Made by a program: the position numbers and the translations under genes
In this document: piece after piece, positions 1 through 11,674 of the stretch
How positions within the stretch are numbered: the first letter of the stretch is position 1
Layout: the number at the start of each line of letters is the position of its first letter
DNA from: Quercus robur
Taxonomy: Eukaryota > Streptophyta > Magnoliopsida > Fagales > Fagaceae
Reading direction: 5' to 3'
DNA: 64,000 bases
Assembly: GCF_932294415.1 (NCBI RefSeq)
Contig: NC_065535.1
Location: 67,415,862 to 67,479,861 of the forward strand
Notes under the pieces: model-generated
Seen by the model: the letters and a program-made list of their open reading frames with translations, nothing else
Databases searched by the model: none
What the model was told of the DNA's origin: nothing

Positions 1-1401
1 CAATAGAAGCCACTTCCCTTAATTCTCCCTCAAGCTTCTTTATTCTGTGATCCAATTGCTGGATTTTGCTGTCTAAAAGGGTACTTCTGGTATCCTTTGG
101 ATAAACTTTAGATTCTTTTTTATCATTGCTTCTGAGGTTTCGTGCAATGTGCAGTGCATCTCCAGGTACACTTACTTCCTTTACTTCGGTTTGCTGATTA
201 CTACTTACTGATCCATTGGTCCTCGCTATTTCTGTTGTTGACCTAACAGACTTGACATTCTTTAATCTGTCACTTTTAAGGACGTTGCTCTGCATTCCAA
301 GATTTCCCCTGCTTAAAGAAAATGTATCGCCTTCTAAAGAGACTTGCACTCTGGCAGCATATTCGATATGTAATGGTTTATCTTCTGTAGAATGCCTCTT
401 CTCATCCAAGTTGTTTATTTCATCTCCATTTTCATGTGGTTCCTTTTCATCCTCTGTAGCACTATCGTAGGTATCATCACCGGTTTCAGCCTCCTCTTTG
501 TGATCCCTGCCAATTTCCTGACCTTTCCCATCATTTTTCCCATTAACTTGAGAACCACCAAACCTAGTGGAGTCTAGCTTCTTAACTACCGGGGAATTAT
601 TGTCTGGAGATGATACCTTGATAGAAAAATTGTTAGATATACATTTCTTGATGCTCTTTTGACCATTGCTTAAAACTGCACTCATGCTATCAGCAACCTT
701 TTCATGAACTTCCTGAGTCAAATGCCCATGGTCATTGCTTCTAATGCTGGCATCAGAATCTTCCTCCATATTTTCATACACCAAAGATGAGGAGGAAGAC
801 TGAGCACCCTGAGAAGCAACATTTTGTTGTATTGGCATTGAACTAGAGTTAAGTGAGTTCAATATAGGAGCAGGAACATTTACTGGGCTTCCCAGATCAG
901 AAGATAAGTCTATTGATGATGTGCAAGATGAACTCCTTTTTAGATTTTCATGTGATCCTACATGCGGCATCATATTTGATTTTTCAAGCTTCAGTTTTGA
1001 AGCCAGGGCATGTTCCTTGTTACCCCCTCCATTGCTATGTGTCACCATGTCTGGTCCATTCTGTAATACAATTCCAATTATTATATGACAAATTACAAAG
1101 CGTAAGTAATTTATAACAAAAAAGAGAATATAAATATATGGTACAAAACCCTTAACCAATAGCATGATGATTAATTTATAGGCACATGCATGTACTCATG
1201 TTAGGCCCACCAATATAACCAGAGAAGCAAAGGCAAATTGAATTTAGACAATATGAAAATTTTTTGCTATAGCATTTTGTCTAAACTTTATGTCCATTAT
1301 TCATCTAACAATTCATGCACAATTAATCAAACAATTTACAAATCAAGTGCTCTCTCTCTCCCTCCTTCCCTTCCTCACATGTTTAAAGATCCTATTTATT
1401 T

Positions 1402-1434
<33 letters not shown>

Positions 1435-2359
1435 TTATGTATGTATGTATTTATGTATATATGTATGCATGTATGTATGTATGTGTATGTATATATATTT
1501 ATACATAATATCTGCATATAAAGCCAAAGAATATGAACCTCTTTTGTAATCACAATGTAGATACAGGCACATTACTTCATTCATAGTAGAATCAAAATTG
1601 GCAAGTAGCAAGGAAAAGACTATGGAAGAAAAAAATAAACAAGGGTACCTCTTCATTTTGAGGATGTAAGCCCCCATTAGAGCCTAGAGCAGAAGAAACC
1701 GTCTGAGATGAGTGAGACGAAATATCATCATCAGTGAAAGATGCACTCTCAGCTTCCTCAGCATACTCTTCATTCATCAAGCCAGAAACAGATTCACCAC
1801 CATTATTATCCAGCAACGTCCCACTCGATTGGTTGTCCCTCGACAAGGAACTAGTACGTTTCTTATCAACAGGTTGAATTTTGATAAACAAAAGCGGTTG
1901 ATCCGTGTTCCTATAGTTCCTCTTGCAGTTCATTGGAGCACTAACGCTTAAGGTCTCTTTCACAAGACCATACTCTGCCAAATCTATTATGGCAGTCGCC
2001 AACAACTGGCCCTTCACGGTCTTATCCCTCCTGGGCTCATACAAGTTAAACTCCAAGCAATTCTTCTGAAATGTATCACCATCCCCACCTTTGACCGACA
2101 TGTCCCTAAACAAAGTCACGGGCAGCCTAAAAGACTCATTGAATTCAATCTTTCCCTCACCAACAACCGACCCAAGTGATGGTACAACAGGGTTGGTAGA
2201 ACCAGAATTCCGATCACCATTTTCCCATTGAATCAGGACGGAACGGAGTGATTTAAGCGACTGTGATGGGGGCCAAGGCTTAATCTCCTGAACATGGATC
2301 ATATAATTGATTTGAACCGAGGTGCCACCCCGGTTCTTTGCTCTCAAGCCTAGAACCAT
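1..2359 (-). CDS. NT-C2 (EEIG1/EHBP1 N-terminal) domain protein, 5' part, runs off left edge
   Basis: Two coding exons are visible: 1649-2359 (237 codons, begins MVLGLRAKNRGGTSVQ) and 1-1060 (about 353 codons, open to the window edge). The intron 1061-1648 has GT-AG borders and phase 0. Exon 1 encodes a plant NT-type C2 domain at about residues 5-150, with recognisable stretches KPWPPSQSLKSLR, FNESFRLPVTL and LEFNLYEPRRDKTVKGQLL. An acidic and serine-rich linker follows (NEEYAEEAESASFTDDD). Exon 2 is Ser/Asn/Asp-rich and ends in a segment that looks like the start of a coiled coil (QQLDHRIKKLEGELREV). NT-C2 domains are thought to bind membranes; plant members with coiled-coil tails are poorly characterised. 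The start is chosen because the domain begins at once and the upstream DNA is a probable 5'UTR intron. The 3' end lies outside the window. Exact orthology is not claimed. Confidence 0.85.
1402..1500. repeat. TA/TATG microsatellite in intron
   Basis: Compound (TA)n and (TATG)n simple repeat within the intron of the NT-C2 gene. Open frames in this stretch are artefacts of the repeat. Confidence 0.9.
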
Positions 2360-3160
2360 GTTTTCAGAAAAAAGTTGAATAATTCCTAGTTATAGTTCCC
2401 ACTTCAATCTGATCAGATATGTATAGTCACAAGCACCAAATGTCCCACACTTCAACCAAAAAAAAAAACCCAAAAGTTTGTTACACAGTAGAGAAAATTA
2501 CAATTACAAACAATGAATTATCAAACAAAGAGTAAAAGATGAACTAAAGCAAACTCATTTCAAAGTTGTTCTTCCAATTGTTCAAGTATGAAAAAAAAAT
2601 ATTCATAAATAAGTGCTTTAAAATAAAATTATTTTAAAAAAACATTTAGAATAATCTCTTCTAAACTTTGAGAAAAAAACAAAAATCAGCAAAAAAAATG
2701 AGCTAAAAGATTAGAGATTGATAAGCACAAAGCTTAGCTATAACAGCAGCATTGGAATTTGAGCAACATGGAAATGTAGCAGTAAATAGTAATAATCAGC
2801 TGCTGAGTAATTTTCACAAATTGCTTTACAAGCATCAGATCCAGATTAATATAAACAAAATTTAACAAAAAATAATTATTCTTTGAGCATAAAATAGCTC
2901 AGACTAAGCAGACAAACTACAATGCAAGCATAAAAAAATTAAATTTTAAAAAAATTAAAAAATGTAGATGAAATAAAAAGACAATTTAGAAAAGTTACCA
3001 GTGAAGTTAGTAGCTAAAGATTCGGAGCAATGTCAGAGACAGCGAAAACGGTTCGTTTTGAATCCGATGGTTTACCATTTTTGAAAGAGAGAGAGATATT
3101 TAGCTGTGAGAGAGAAAGAGAGAGACAGAGAGAGACAGTGAAGAGGCTCAAGAGCTGTGA
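2360..3160 (-). promoter_or_regulatory. 5'UTR, 5'UTR intron and GA-rich leader of the NT-C2 gene
   Basis: On the minus strand a donor (CTG|GTAACTTT) lies at about 2998, and acceptor-like AG sites occur just before the ATG, for example near 2383. This implies a 5'UTR intron of roughly 0.6 kb. The leader at about 3085-3140 is a CT/GA-rich tract when read on the minus strand, a common feature of plant 5'UTRs. No clear TATA box was identified. The start point of transcription is inferred. Confidence 0.5.
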
Positions 3161-3659
3161 CTTGTGAGTGAATGGTACCGACTACCCAGAATGTGTCTGA
3201 TTAAAAAACAAAAAAAACATAATTATTATTTTTTTCAAAAAAGTGGAACTGAACAAAAGAGAATTTTCAATGAATTAATTATTTTTTAAGGGAAAGAAAA
3301 AATCAAAATGCAAGTTCTAATACTATGTAAAATGTCACAAGAATGGGATAATTGTTTATTATTTTCACGTGAATTTATTATTTTTTCTCCGCCCTTCACA
3401 ATTTGTCATATAGACAAATAGGAAGCACAAACATAAATATAAGTATAGATACGGATAGGAGTAAGACACGATGATATAAGTAATTTTTGAAAAATTATAA
3501 CATAAAATGATCGTTATAATATTGGTATAATACAGGTATGACATTGATACGATACCCTAAATAAAATATTAGATAATTGTAACACAAGTTTTGGTATTTG
3601 ATGTGATCTTAAAATTTTTATATATTTAAATAATTGGATTTTAATTAGTTCATCAGCTA

Positions 3660-3696
<37 letters not shown>

Positions 3697-4322
3697 TTGA
3701 GAGTTGAACACTAAAATTTTTTATTTTTTTTAAATATTCAGATAATAGGGAAACGGCGTCGTGTTTATTGGATTTTATTAATTTAAAGTTTGGTCGATGT
3801 CGTTACTTATGACGTTTATTTTTTTTTTTATGAACACTTATGACGTTGGCTGAGATACGGACGCCTTGGCGGAAATGATTTTTCATTGAATTTAATAGGT
3901 TTTGAGAATAAATAACGTTAAAAGTATGCTTAACAGTTAAACACAGCTATTTGTGAAATGAAAGAGAGGACATTTCACACGCGCGGGTTATAGAGTTTGA
4001 TGAACAGTGTCCGAGAGAGGTGTCAGTTGGACTCGCTCCTTTGGCTTTTGCCCAAGGAACATTTTGGAAGGTAGTGGTTTGCCGATTTACTGAGATATCG
4101 AATCAACAACTGAGTTGGTGCACGCTACCAAACTTGGAAGTGTCTCTTCCAACACACATTTTGGACATAAGCAAAAAGAAAGTGTGGAAATGTAGAATTG
4201 ATTTTCATTTCTTTCTTTCTTTTTTGGGATTTGGACAAGTAATTAAATAAAATACAATTAGGTAGAAAATGGAGGGTTACTAGAAGAATGTCCTTTCTTA
4301 GCTGTGAAAACCTTTTTTCCCA
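3161..4322. other. Gene-free AT-rich stretch
   Basis: Upstream flank of the NT-C2 gene. It holds homopolymer A and T runs (for example about 3668-3694) and no coding segment, RNA gene or terminal-repeat element that I could recognise. Confidence 0.6.
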
Positions 4323-4426
4323 ATAACATGCAGAATATATCACATTCAAATCAACTACTGCATTATTTTTATGATTTTTTTTTCTTTTTTTGTAAAATAG
4401 ATTGCGAGTTGAATTTTTCTATTTAG
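4323..4426. repeat. Direct repeat copy 1 (104 bp)
   Basis: Begins ATAACATGCAGAATATATCA and ends TTTTTCTATTTAG. Nearly identical to 4695-4798. The two copies now flank a MITE. Confidence 0.85.
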
Positions 4427-4679
4427 TGACGGTTTGGATTTAGCTTCTGGCGTCCACATTTCAACTCTTTTTTTTTTGGGTAGCCGCACTTGTTGACTTT
4501 TTGTTCGTGAACAGTGCATCCATGCACTGTTCATAGACCCACAAATTTCACTTTTTAATAACTTTTTCATTAAAAATGAGTCCCACGGTACTATTCACAC
4601 ATTTAAAAATTATTTTGCTACAGTATTTTCAGTTTTCAGTTTTCAGTTTCAGTAAAATAAGTTCTATCCAAACAGATCC
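4427..4679. mobile_element. MITE with TTTGGAT/ATCCAAA ends
   Basis: About 250 bp. The left end (GACGGTTTGGATT) and right end (TATCCAAACAGATCC) are inverted. The interior has the AACAGTGCA and CAGTTTTCAGTTTTCAG motifs that recur in other copies of the same family at 10671-10877, 11001-11192 and 28000-28145. A short TTAG lies at both borders and may be part of the target duplication. Probably a non-autonomous hAT-type element; the superfamily is an inference. Confidence 0.65.
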
Positions 4680-4694
4680 TTAGACGAATTCCGT

Positions 4695-4798
4695 ATAACA
4701 TGCAGAATATATCACATTCAAATCAACTACTGCATTATTTTTATGATTTTTTTTTCGTTTTTTGTAAAATAGATTGCGAGTTGAATTTTTCTATTTAG
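4695..4798. repeat. Direct repeat copy 2 (104 bp)
   Basis: Second copy of the 104-bp segment at 4323-4426. The bases ACGAATT follow the second copy and also follow the MITE. This supports an original tandem duplication into which the MITE inserted. Confidence 0.85.
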
Positions 4799-5210
4799 AC
4801 GAATTGATAAGAATCATAAAAAAATTTATTAAAAATTATAAAAGCTTAACCTAATCCATAATTTTTTTTATATAATTTAAAAATTGAGTTTAAATCCTAG
4901 ATTTTTTTTTATTTTTTATGGAAACACTAAAAATACCAATTGAATTGCAAAGCGCTCTCAACAAAAACTTAAATATTTGTATTTATCACAATGTCACACT
5001 TATTATTTTTGAATAAAACATATGAAAGCTTACCTAACCAATAAAAGAAACTTAATTATTCAAAAAAAAAAAAAAACAAAACAAAACAAAATCAAAGTCA
5101 CACTTTTTTTTTAATCTACATTAATTTAATAAGATTTCTCAATTCTTACTAGTGCATGTAATGCAAATGCATATGAGTTACTAGTTTCTTTCATTCTTTC
5201 TAAATCATTT

Positions 5211-5624
5211 AGGGTATGTTTGGTACAGTGTAATAGTTACTGTAATGGAAAGTTATTCATGTGTAATAACAATTTGGTTATTTTGTTACATCTTTATTAT
5301 ATGAATTAATTATTACAAAGGAATGACTATTCTTTAAATTGAAAAATAAAAACTAATCTTTTTTAAAATGAATGTAATAACTATTCCTTAATGCATACAG
5401 TATAATAAGTCTTAAAATTGTTTTCAAAAAAAAACTAAGTCTTAAAATTAATATATATATACAAAAATATAAATTTTCCTTATAATTATCTTTTACAAAC
5501 TTTCCATATGTAACAATCAAACTTATAGATAGTAATAGTTATTCCATTATAATATCTTCTATTCCCAATAATAATGATTACTATTTCTAATGTATTATTA
5601 ATTCAGTGTACCAAACATGCCCTT
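5211..5624. mobile_element. MITE with AGGGYATGTTTGGTACA terminal inverted repeats
   Basis: The left end AGGGTATGTTTGGTACAGTG matches, inverted, the right end CAGTGTACCAAACATGCCCT region with few differences. The element is about 414 bp with an AT-rich interior lacking coding sequence. I could not settle the target duplication, so the superfamily is open. Confidence 0.7.
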
Positions 5625-7361
5625 GATTACGGTGGTTGAAGTTTATGGGTTTATCTTAAGTATCATAACCATCATACACTAAAAAAAAACTTTTAAAGCT
5701 AACAAGGAAGGCTTAAAGCATGGACTTTTGACAACCTTTCTTATAAGGGCATTCGCATAAGCTCATTCAAAAATTTCTATCTATTTCAATATAAAAACTT
5801 ACTTTCTCTATTATATATATTCACTCTTCAAAGCACTCCACATCATATTATCTATTTTACACTACATTTAATTAAAATATCAAATGCTCTTGGTGGTTTT
5901 AATTGTTTCTATTTTTTTAAGAAAAAAAAAAAACCACCATCCACTCACTTTCTTCATCCTTGAAATACATTAAAAATATAAATAAATAAATTCAAAATAA
6001 AAAGTGTCTGTATAAATTTATATAGATGTAAATGGATTTAACACGAACATAGACTAATCTGAGAGGTTTTAGAGGGGTTTTTTTTTTTTGAAGAGATGAT
6101 GGGGATTGTTAATTGGGCAAAATGCGAATTTTCTTCTATTTGACAGAAAGGGATGTGAATGCCGTCAAGGAGCATAGTGTAATCGCTCAAACTCTCATGA
6201 ATAATATTGCCCTTTGAGGGCGCGTGGGGATTAAACTGAAGGGGTTATTGCGCGTCGCTTTCTTGCTTGGTTGGCACTCACCGACATAATGCCCGGGGAG
6301 GGTGTAACCGACACACCATCCCAAGCAAGAATTATGGTTGCTTTTTCTTCTCTTTTGGGCCTTTCCCGATTCCTAATCCACAATTTCATTCCCATTCAAT
6401 TTAAGGACTATAAACTGGGCTGAGTTAGCCCATGACTCACCCACGTAAACTATATATTATGAGATTCAGGCGTGAAAGTCTTTGATACTTATATTAATTT
6501 TATTATAAAAGATTTACAAATTAACTTGACATTGTAATTAGTGTCAAATCAATAACATAATAGATAAATTTTTATAATTATCATTTTTATTGTGAATTAA
6601 AAGTTAACATATCAATTTGTGAGACTTATATAATATCCATATGTTTGTTAAGTATTAGTGTGGAGATGAAACATAAATGAGAAAAATGATGGCCAGTTTC
6701 TTGTTGTATATAGAGAAAAAATATAAGCTAGATTTAATCATGCCATTTCCTATAAATTAATGACTTGTGTAATTCATTTTTAATTAATTTATTTATTTAT
6801 TTTTTTTTTACTTTTAATTCAATTAAGGCTAGTCGAAATTTTGTGATCAAAGTCTTGGTATTGAATGTCTTATGATCATTACTCAATAGGCATCCTTAGC
6901 CAATATTACCTAGTATATGCATGAATGATAGCCTTTGTTGATTTAACATAAATTAATTTTCAAGCAATGCAAGAGTTAACTGAACTTGGGCACATCAAAT
7001 CAACAATTTTCACCTATTCGTCATCAGGGGCTTTGTGCTTAATTATGAAACTTACCTGATGTATCAAATACGAGCTTAAATTTTACGCATATAATGTAAC
7101 TTACAAGAGGAGGGGGTAGGTTGAAATGTCCACTTCTAGATGATCAATGCTGGCCCTTCATTTTCTACATAATTCTATTTTTATTGGAGATAAATGATAC
7201 ACTTGGAGCAATTTTGGGTAAATTTTACAAAATATAGCTTGAAAAAAGTTTTTATGCAATCTAGACTGGATTACCCGATATTGTTAGTTGATCATTTATG
7301 AGAAGAACAAGATTTGAATTCCTCTCTTCCATTGTTGTAAACTATCAACTGTTATTATAGT
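5625..7361. other. Gene-free stretch with a GC-richer island near 6100-6440
   Basis: Mostly AT-rich. The part at about 6100-6440 is more GC-rich, lower in repeats and contains direct CCGACA motifs, but has no convincing open frame. It could be an old exon, a non-coding transcript or a promoter. Nothing else was recognised. Confidence 0.4.
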
Positions 7362-7462
7362 CAAAAGTCTTATAACTCAACTAATATTTTCTCATATTTT
7401 TAAGAAAGATGTTCAAGTTCAAATACAGTCATCTCTAGTTATCGAATTAAAAAAAAAAAAAA
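7362..7462 (+). mobile_element. tRNA-derived SINE, decayed
   Basis: Reads AAGTCTTATAACTCAACTAA (A-box region), then GTTCAAGTTCAAATAC (B-box-like), then CTAGTTATCGAATTAAAAAA. It belongs to the same family as 51084-51192 and 60036-60135, with the characteristic tail CAACTATTGAATTATAAAA. Confidence 0.6.
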
Positions 7463-8093
7463 TCAAATTATCAAAAACAAAAAATTACTTGTGTAATTTA
7501 TCATGAGGATTGGTTTTACAGGTAAGATTGGACAGTCCTCCTTCCTTTGTTTTCAAATATTTAACTTGCAACGTGTTCAACCACATCTAATCTCTCTTTT
7601 AAGTTTTAATATTCTTTACTTTGAGTTAAAGCATAGTAACAAACAACCATGTAACCCAGTTTAGCACTTTGATTTTCGTTCCTAAAACTTCATAATTGGG
7701 TTAATCCGATTATCACTTATCAGGAGTAAATAACAAAGAAGATTTTGATCAGTCACCTAATAACTGTCACAGGATACAATCTACAAATGCGGCTAATCAA
7801 TTTCCTTCTAAAATGGTTGTGTTACTTTACCCACAAATCCCAATCAATTATCAATGTTCTTCCCAATGAAGGACCGACATTCCACATATACTATCTCAAA
7901 ACAAACCATTAAAGCAATTTGCTCTTTATTAAATAAATATTCTTGTTGTCGTTTGAGGTGGGTTGAATTAATAGGAGCCAAGCTTTTGTGTTTGTGTGTG
8001 GGCCGACTTTTGTGATTAGCTTCAGATTGAAAGCTGTCTTGTCTTGTGTGGCAATTCGTGGCCATCTCCAAAAACATTAAGCACAGTGTACCC

Positions 8094-8124
<31 letters not shown>

Positions 8125-8662
8125 CTTTTAAAAAAAAAATTGAAACTATATTATATTATATAAGATTTTGCTAATGTATGCTTCAAGAACACATAATAAT
8201 TTTCATTTAAAAAAAAAATATCGAGAATGAAAAAATATTTACTATTTTTTCAATTTTCAAAAAAATATTTCCAAAAATTAAATAGATTAATGTGTGATCT
8301 TGGGCACATATTAGCCTGACCCTATTATATATACTTAGCTTAACGCACCCCAGATAGATAACGCAAGCAGCAGCAGCCAAAAAGAATATAAAGCCGCGAG
8401 AGAAAAGATTATTGCCGGACTAGGCAGTAGCACAAAAAACTGTATGTTCCTTTATTACTCTCTTGTGTGTTTTTTTCTCCCAAAAAAAAAAAAAAACTCC
8501 CTCTTTTTTATACTTTCGTCATTGCTGCATAAAAGACATAATTTAATGTAAAAATGAATATAATTAGTGGACTTTAACCATTTAATAAATAAATGTTTGA
8601 ATTTTTCATAGTTTGTAACACAAAAATTTGTAATATCTTTAAGATTATTCTAATATTTTGGG
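7463..8662. other. Gene-free AT-rich stretch with TA microsatellite
   Basis: Contains a (TA)n tract at about 8103-8124 and A/T runs. The segment at about 8340-8460 has a CAG-rich patch and is less repetitive, but nothing coding was recognised. Confidence 0.5.
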
Positions 8663-8830
8663 TTTTTTTTTTTTTTTTTTTATACAAGATAAAATTTTAT
8701 TCTAACCTAATCTAAGTGTATATGTGTATGAAACTCCCTCACGAAGACTTGAACCCCGACCATTTCCCCCCACACCCCACAAGCATTTATACTTGTGGAG
8801 TGACCATCGTACCAAGGATGTGCGGTGTTG
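8663..8830 (-). mobile_element. SINE with poly(A) tail
   Basis: Minus strand: begins near GGTACGATGGTCACTCCACA, contains a B-box GGGGTTCAAGTC (rc of about 8747-8757) and ends in a long poly(A), seen as the T run 8663-8681. The head-to-tail order and poly(A) fit a Pol III SINE. It differs from the CAACTATTGAATTATA-tailed family. Confidence 0.65.
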
Positions 8831-10459
8831 GGTTTTTTTTTTTTTTTTTTTTAAGATTTTGTTAATAAATACACTAGGTAAGATGCATTTAATGTTTTAT
8901 TCTATAATGTTTCTATACATTTAAAAAATAAATAAAGTTAAACTGTACATATATATCCAAAAAAGAAAAAACGCATACAACCCCAATAAATTTGTGCTTG
9001 TAAGCCAATGAATCATTAACATGTGTATTTTATTTTTTGAAAAGTGTGCTTTATAACTCATAATTAAACATTTATTAGTCTTTACTTGATGTGATATTAA
9101 AGTTTTTTGGTTTATTTTATTTTTTCTAACGTTGCTATAATCTAAAATTATAAAATATATCACATCATATTAATCTCACTACCTTCTTAAACAATGTAAT
9201 GTTATATTCTTGTATTGAGATCATATTAATGTAAGATTACAATAATATAATATTACGGTGTAATGTAATAATACGGCAAACCAAACGCCCCCTTAAATTG
9301 GTGAAGGTATCTTATGCCTTAGGCATATAGACATATCTCTCAATGATAAGTGGATCCTACACATATGAGACATATCTCTCAATGACAAGTGGATCCTACA
9401 TTATAATGAAAAAGATGTCTCATAAACTCGACCCATACGAAAATTTCTCCTTAACTTGAGGTCTTTCCAAGAATAATCCTAAATTGATTCTACTTAAATA
9501 AATAAAAGAATAATCCTGAAGGGAGGACAGCATGTGCGTGAGTTACAGTTAATTATTAAAATTTTAACCATGAAATAAGAATTTTAGAAGTAAAGTCAAT
9601 ACTCCTTAGGCAAAATTATAAAATACACTCTTTACTTTGACCAAAATTCAATTCAAATATCTAACTTCATTTTCCTTCAATTAAATCCTTTAAGTTTTAA
9701 GTTTTTATTCAATTAAAACCTTCGTGTTATACTTCATTAAATGTTACAGTCAAGCGTCCCAATTTTGTTTTTGGTTTTGGGTTTCAAATTTTTTGAATTA
9801 AAAAAGGTTCAGTTAATTATCAAAAAATAGTTTTCATTAAAAAAACACACACACACATAGAGAAGGAGAAGCAAATCATGTAGTGGTGATGTTTGTAGGG
9901 TCGCTGTCAAGAGAATAGAAGCATCGAAGTTTTGGAATCAAGAGAGAAGCGAATCATACAAGTTACAAGCAGTCGAAGTTTTAATTTTTTCGGCGATAAT
10001 GGCTCACCGATTCACCGGTGGTAGGGTCGGCACCGCTACACATAGTGGTGGTGATGTTTGTAGACCCAGTGCACCATTTCAGAAGATGGGTTATTAAAAA
10101 AAAAAAAAAAAATGGTATAAAGAACAATCACCCAACAAGACAGGCATCACATGCCAACAAACAAGGCAATGCTCAGATGAGAACGTAAGGCAATTAACAA
10201 GAATTGTCAAAGGAAATATATTACTAGCATATTAGTTTTATTTTGAGTATGAAATATATATTAGCATATACTAGAATAAGAACAAATTTGACAAAAATAT
10301 ATATATATATATATATATATATGGATTGGATTCAAGTTACACCTGGTGTAACTCTAGATTAGGCTATAATAGAATTTATATCGTGTATTAAAAAAAAAAA
10401 AAAAAAAAAAACAAACAAACAAACAAACAATGACTTTTTTTTTATGAGTCATGTTAATG
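8831..10459. other. Gene-free stretch with tandem duplication and TA repeat
   Basis: Holds a tandem pair of about 37 bp near 9329-9402, the right end of a TE-like sequence ending CCAAACGCCCCCTTA near 9280-9296, a short (CA)n at about 9844-9856 and a (TA)n at about 10298-10322. The segment 9880-10080 is non-repetitive and unassigned. Confidence 0.5.
9329..9402. repeat. Tandem duplication, unit about 37 bp
   Basis: GACATATCTCTCAATGATAA and GACATATCTCTCAATGACAA, each followed by GTGGATCCTACA, lie head to tail. They are nearly identical, so the duplication is recent or conserved. Confidence 0.85.
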
Positions 10460-10612
10460 GGTTCCTTTAGGGCAATTGTTAATAAACTATATTAGGTAAA
10501 TTTTAACAAAATTTTTATGGAAAATATAAAAAGTTATCTCAAAAATTAATTGTTTATCACTTTCTCATAAAATGTTTCTAAAAATTGTTCCTAAACCAAT
10601 GTTTCCTTAACA
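10460..10612. mobile_element. MITE-like repeat (TTAGGGCAATTGTTAATAAA family)
   Basis: Starts TTTAGGGCAATTGTTAATAA and runs through TTTTTATGGAAAATATAAAA to a T-rich end. Related sequences are at 22270-22410 and 27140-27290. Terminal structure is imperfect and there is no coding sequence. Confidence 0.45.
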
Positions 10613-10670
10613 TTTCCTTTTCTTTTCTTTTCTTTTCTTTTTTTTTAATAATGAGATAGGTCTTTTAGGG

Positions 10671-10877
10671 TCTGTTTGAATACAACTTATTGCTGAAAAC
10701 TGAAAATACTGTAACAAATAAATTTTAAGTGTGTGAATAGTGCTATGAGACCTAATTTTAAAGAAAATTTTGCAGATATCTGTACTTGCGGATTCCATAA
10801 ACAGTGCAAGAGACTCACAAAAAACACAACCGCAGCATAAACACAAACACAAACATGTTGCTATCCAAACTAACACT
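10671..10877. mobile_element. MITE with GTTTGAATA/TATCCAAAC ends
   Basis: About 207 bp. The left end AGGGTCTGTTTGAATACAAC and right end GTTGCTATCCAAACTAACAC form imperfect inverted repeats. Contains CTGAAAACTGAAAATACTGT and AACAGTGCA, the inverse of motifs in the 4427-4679 element, so it is the same family in the opposite orientation. Confidence 0.65.
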
Positions 10878-11000
10878 TGATAAAGGGTCACTTTTAAAAA
10901 ATTTTGGGGGCCTTGGGCTTAGGCCTAAATTGCCTAGGACTGGGGCCACCCCTTGTTGTACCCAACACAATTTAATTATACCTTTGCATAATTTGATAAT

Positions 11001-11192
11001 TTAGTGTGTATTTGACAGAAATTAAAATGTCAACTTAGTTTTGCTATTATTCATGGGCCTCACTTTTTGGTACTATTCGTGAATCTCACTTTACTATTTC
11101 AGTTTTCAACTAACTTTTATTTTTATCTACAGTATTTTCAGTAAAAAGTTTTCAATTTTAACAAAATTAGCAAATTCCAAACAGACCCTAGG
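11001..11192. mobile_element. MITE copy, same family as 4427-4679
   Basis: Shares ACTATTCGTGAATCTCACTT and CAGTATTTTCAGT with the other copies and ends AATTCCAAACAGACCCTA. The left end is degraded. Confidence 0.55.
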
Positions 11193-11674
11193 GTAATTGA
11201 TTAAAATAAACTTGGGGTCAATCTTTCAACCCAACACCTATATAAACACAAAATAAAAATGAAGGTTTTAAAATAATCCAACCTCCTATGGGATAAAAAA
11301 ATAATAATAAATTTCAAAATAATTTTGGTTGTAGTCCGACATCGTTCAATCTTTTTTTTTTTTTTTTTTGGGGGGGGGGGGGGGGGCGTGGGGGGGTTTG
11401 TTGAGGTCTGAATATACCATTCAAAAAAGGCACTGTGCACAAAGGCCTACCACTATTATGTCTTAAACAGAAAATATAACTAAACAACTTTTATTCTACC
11501 AAAATTCAGCAGTATAAAAGGAAAAGCAAACAAAAATGAAAATTTACAACTTTTTACATTTCACATTGCTGTGAGGGAAGGCAGCCCAAATGCAGGCATA
11601 CCTTGTGTGGCTACAAATTTCAGGAGGCTTCTTTAGAATGAATCTCAGGTGTTGCGCTATCCATAAACTTACAA
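11193..11674. other. 3' flank of LRR kinase gene with T/G homopolymer block
   Basis: 11351-11388 is about 20 T followed by about 17 G, then GTGGGGGGG. The segment from about 11500 to 11674 is the probable 3'UTR of the LRR kinase gene on the minus strand. No other feature seen. Confidence 0.55.
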
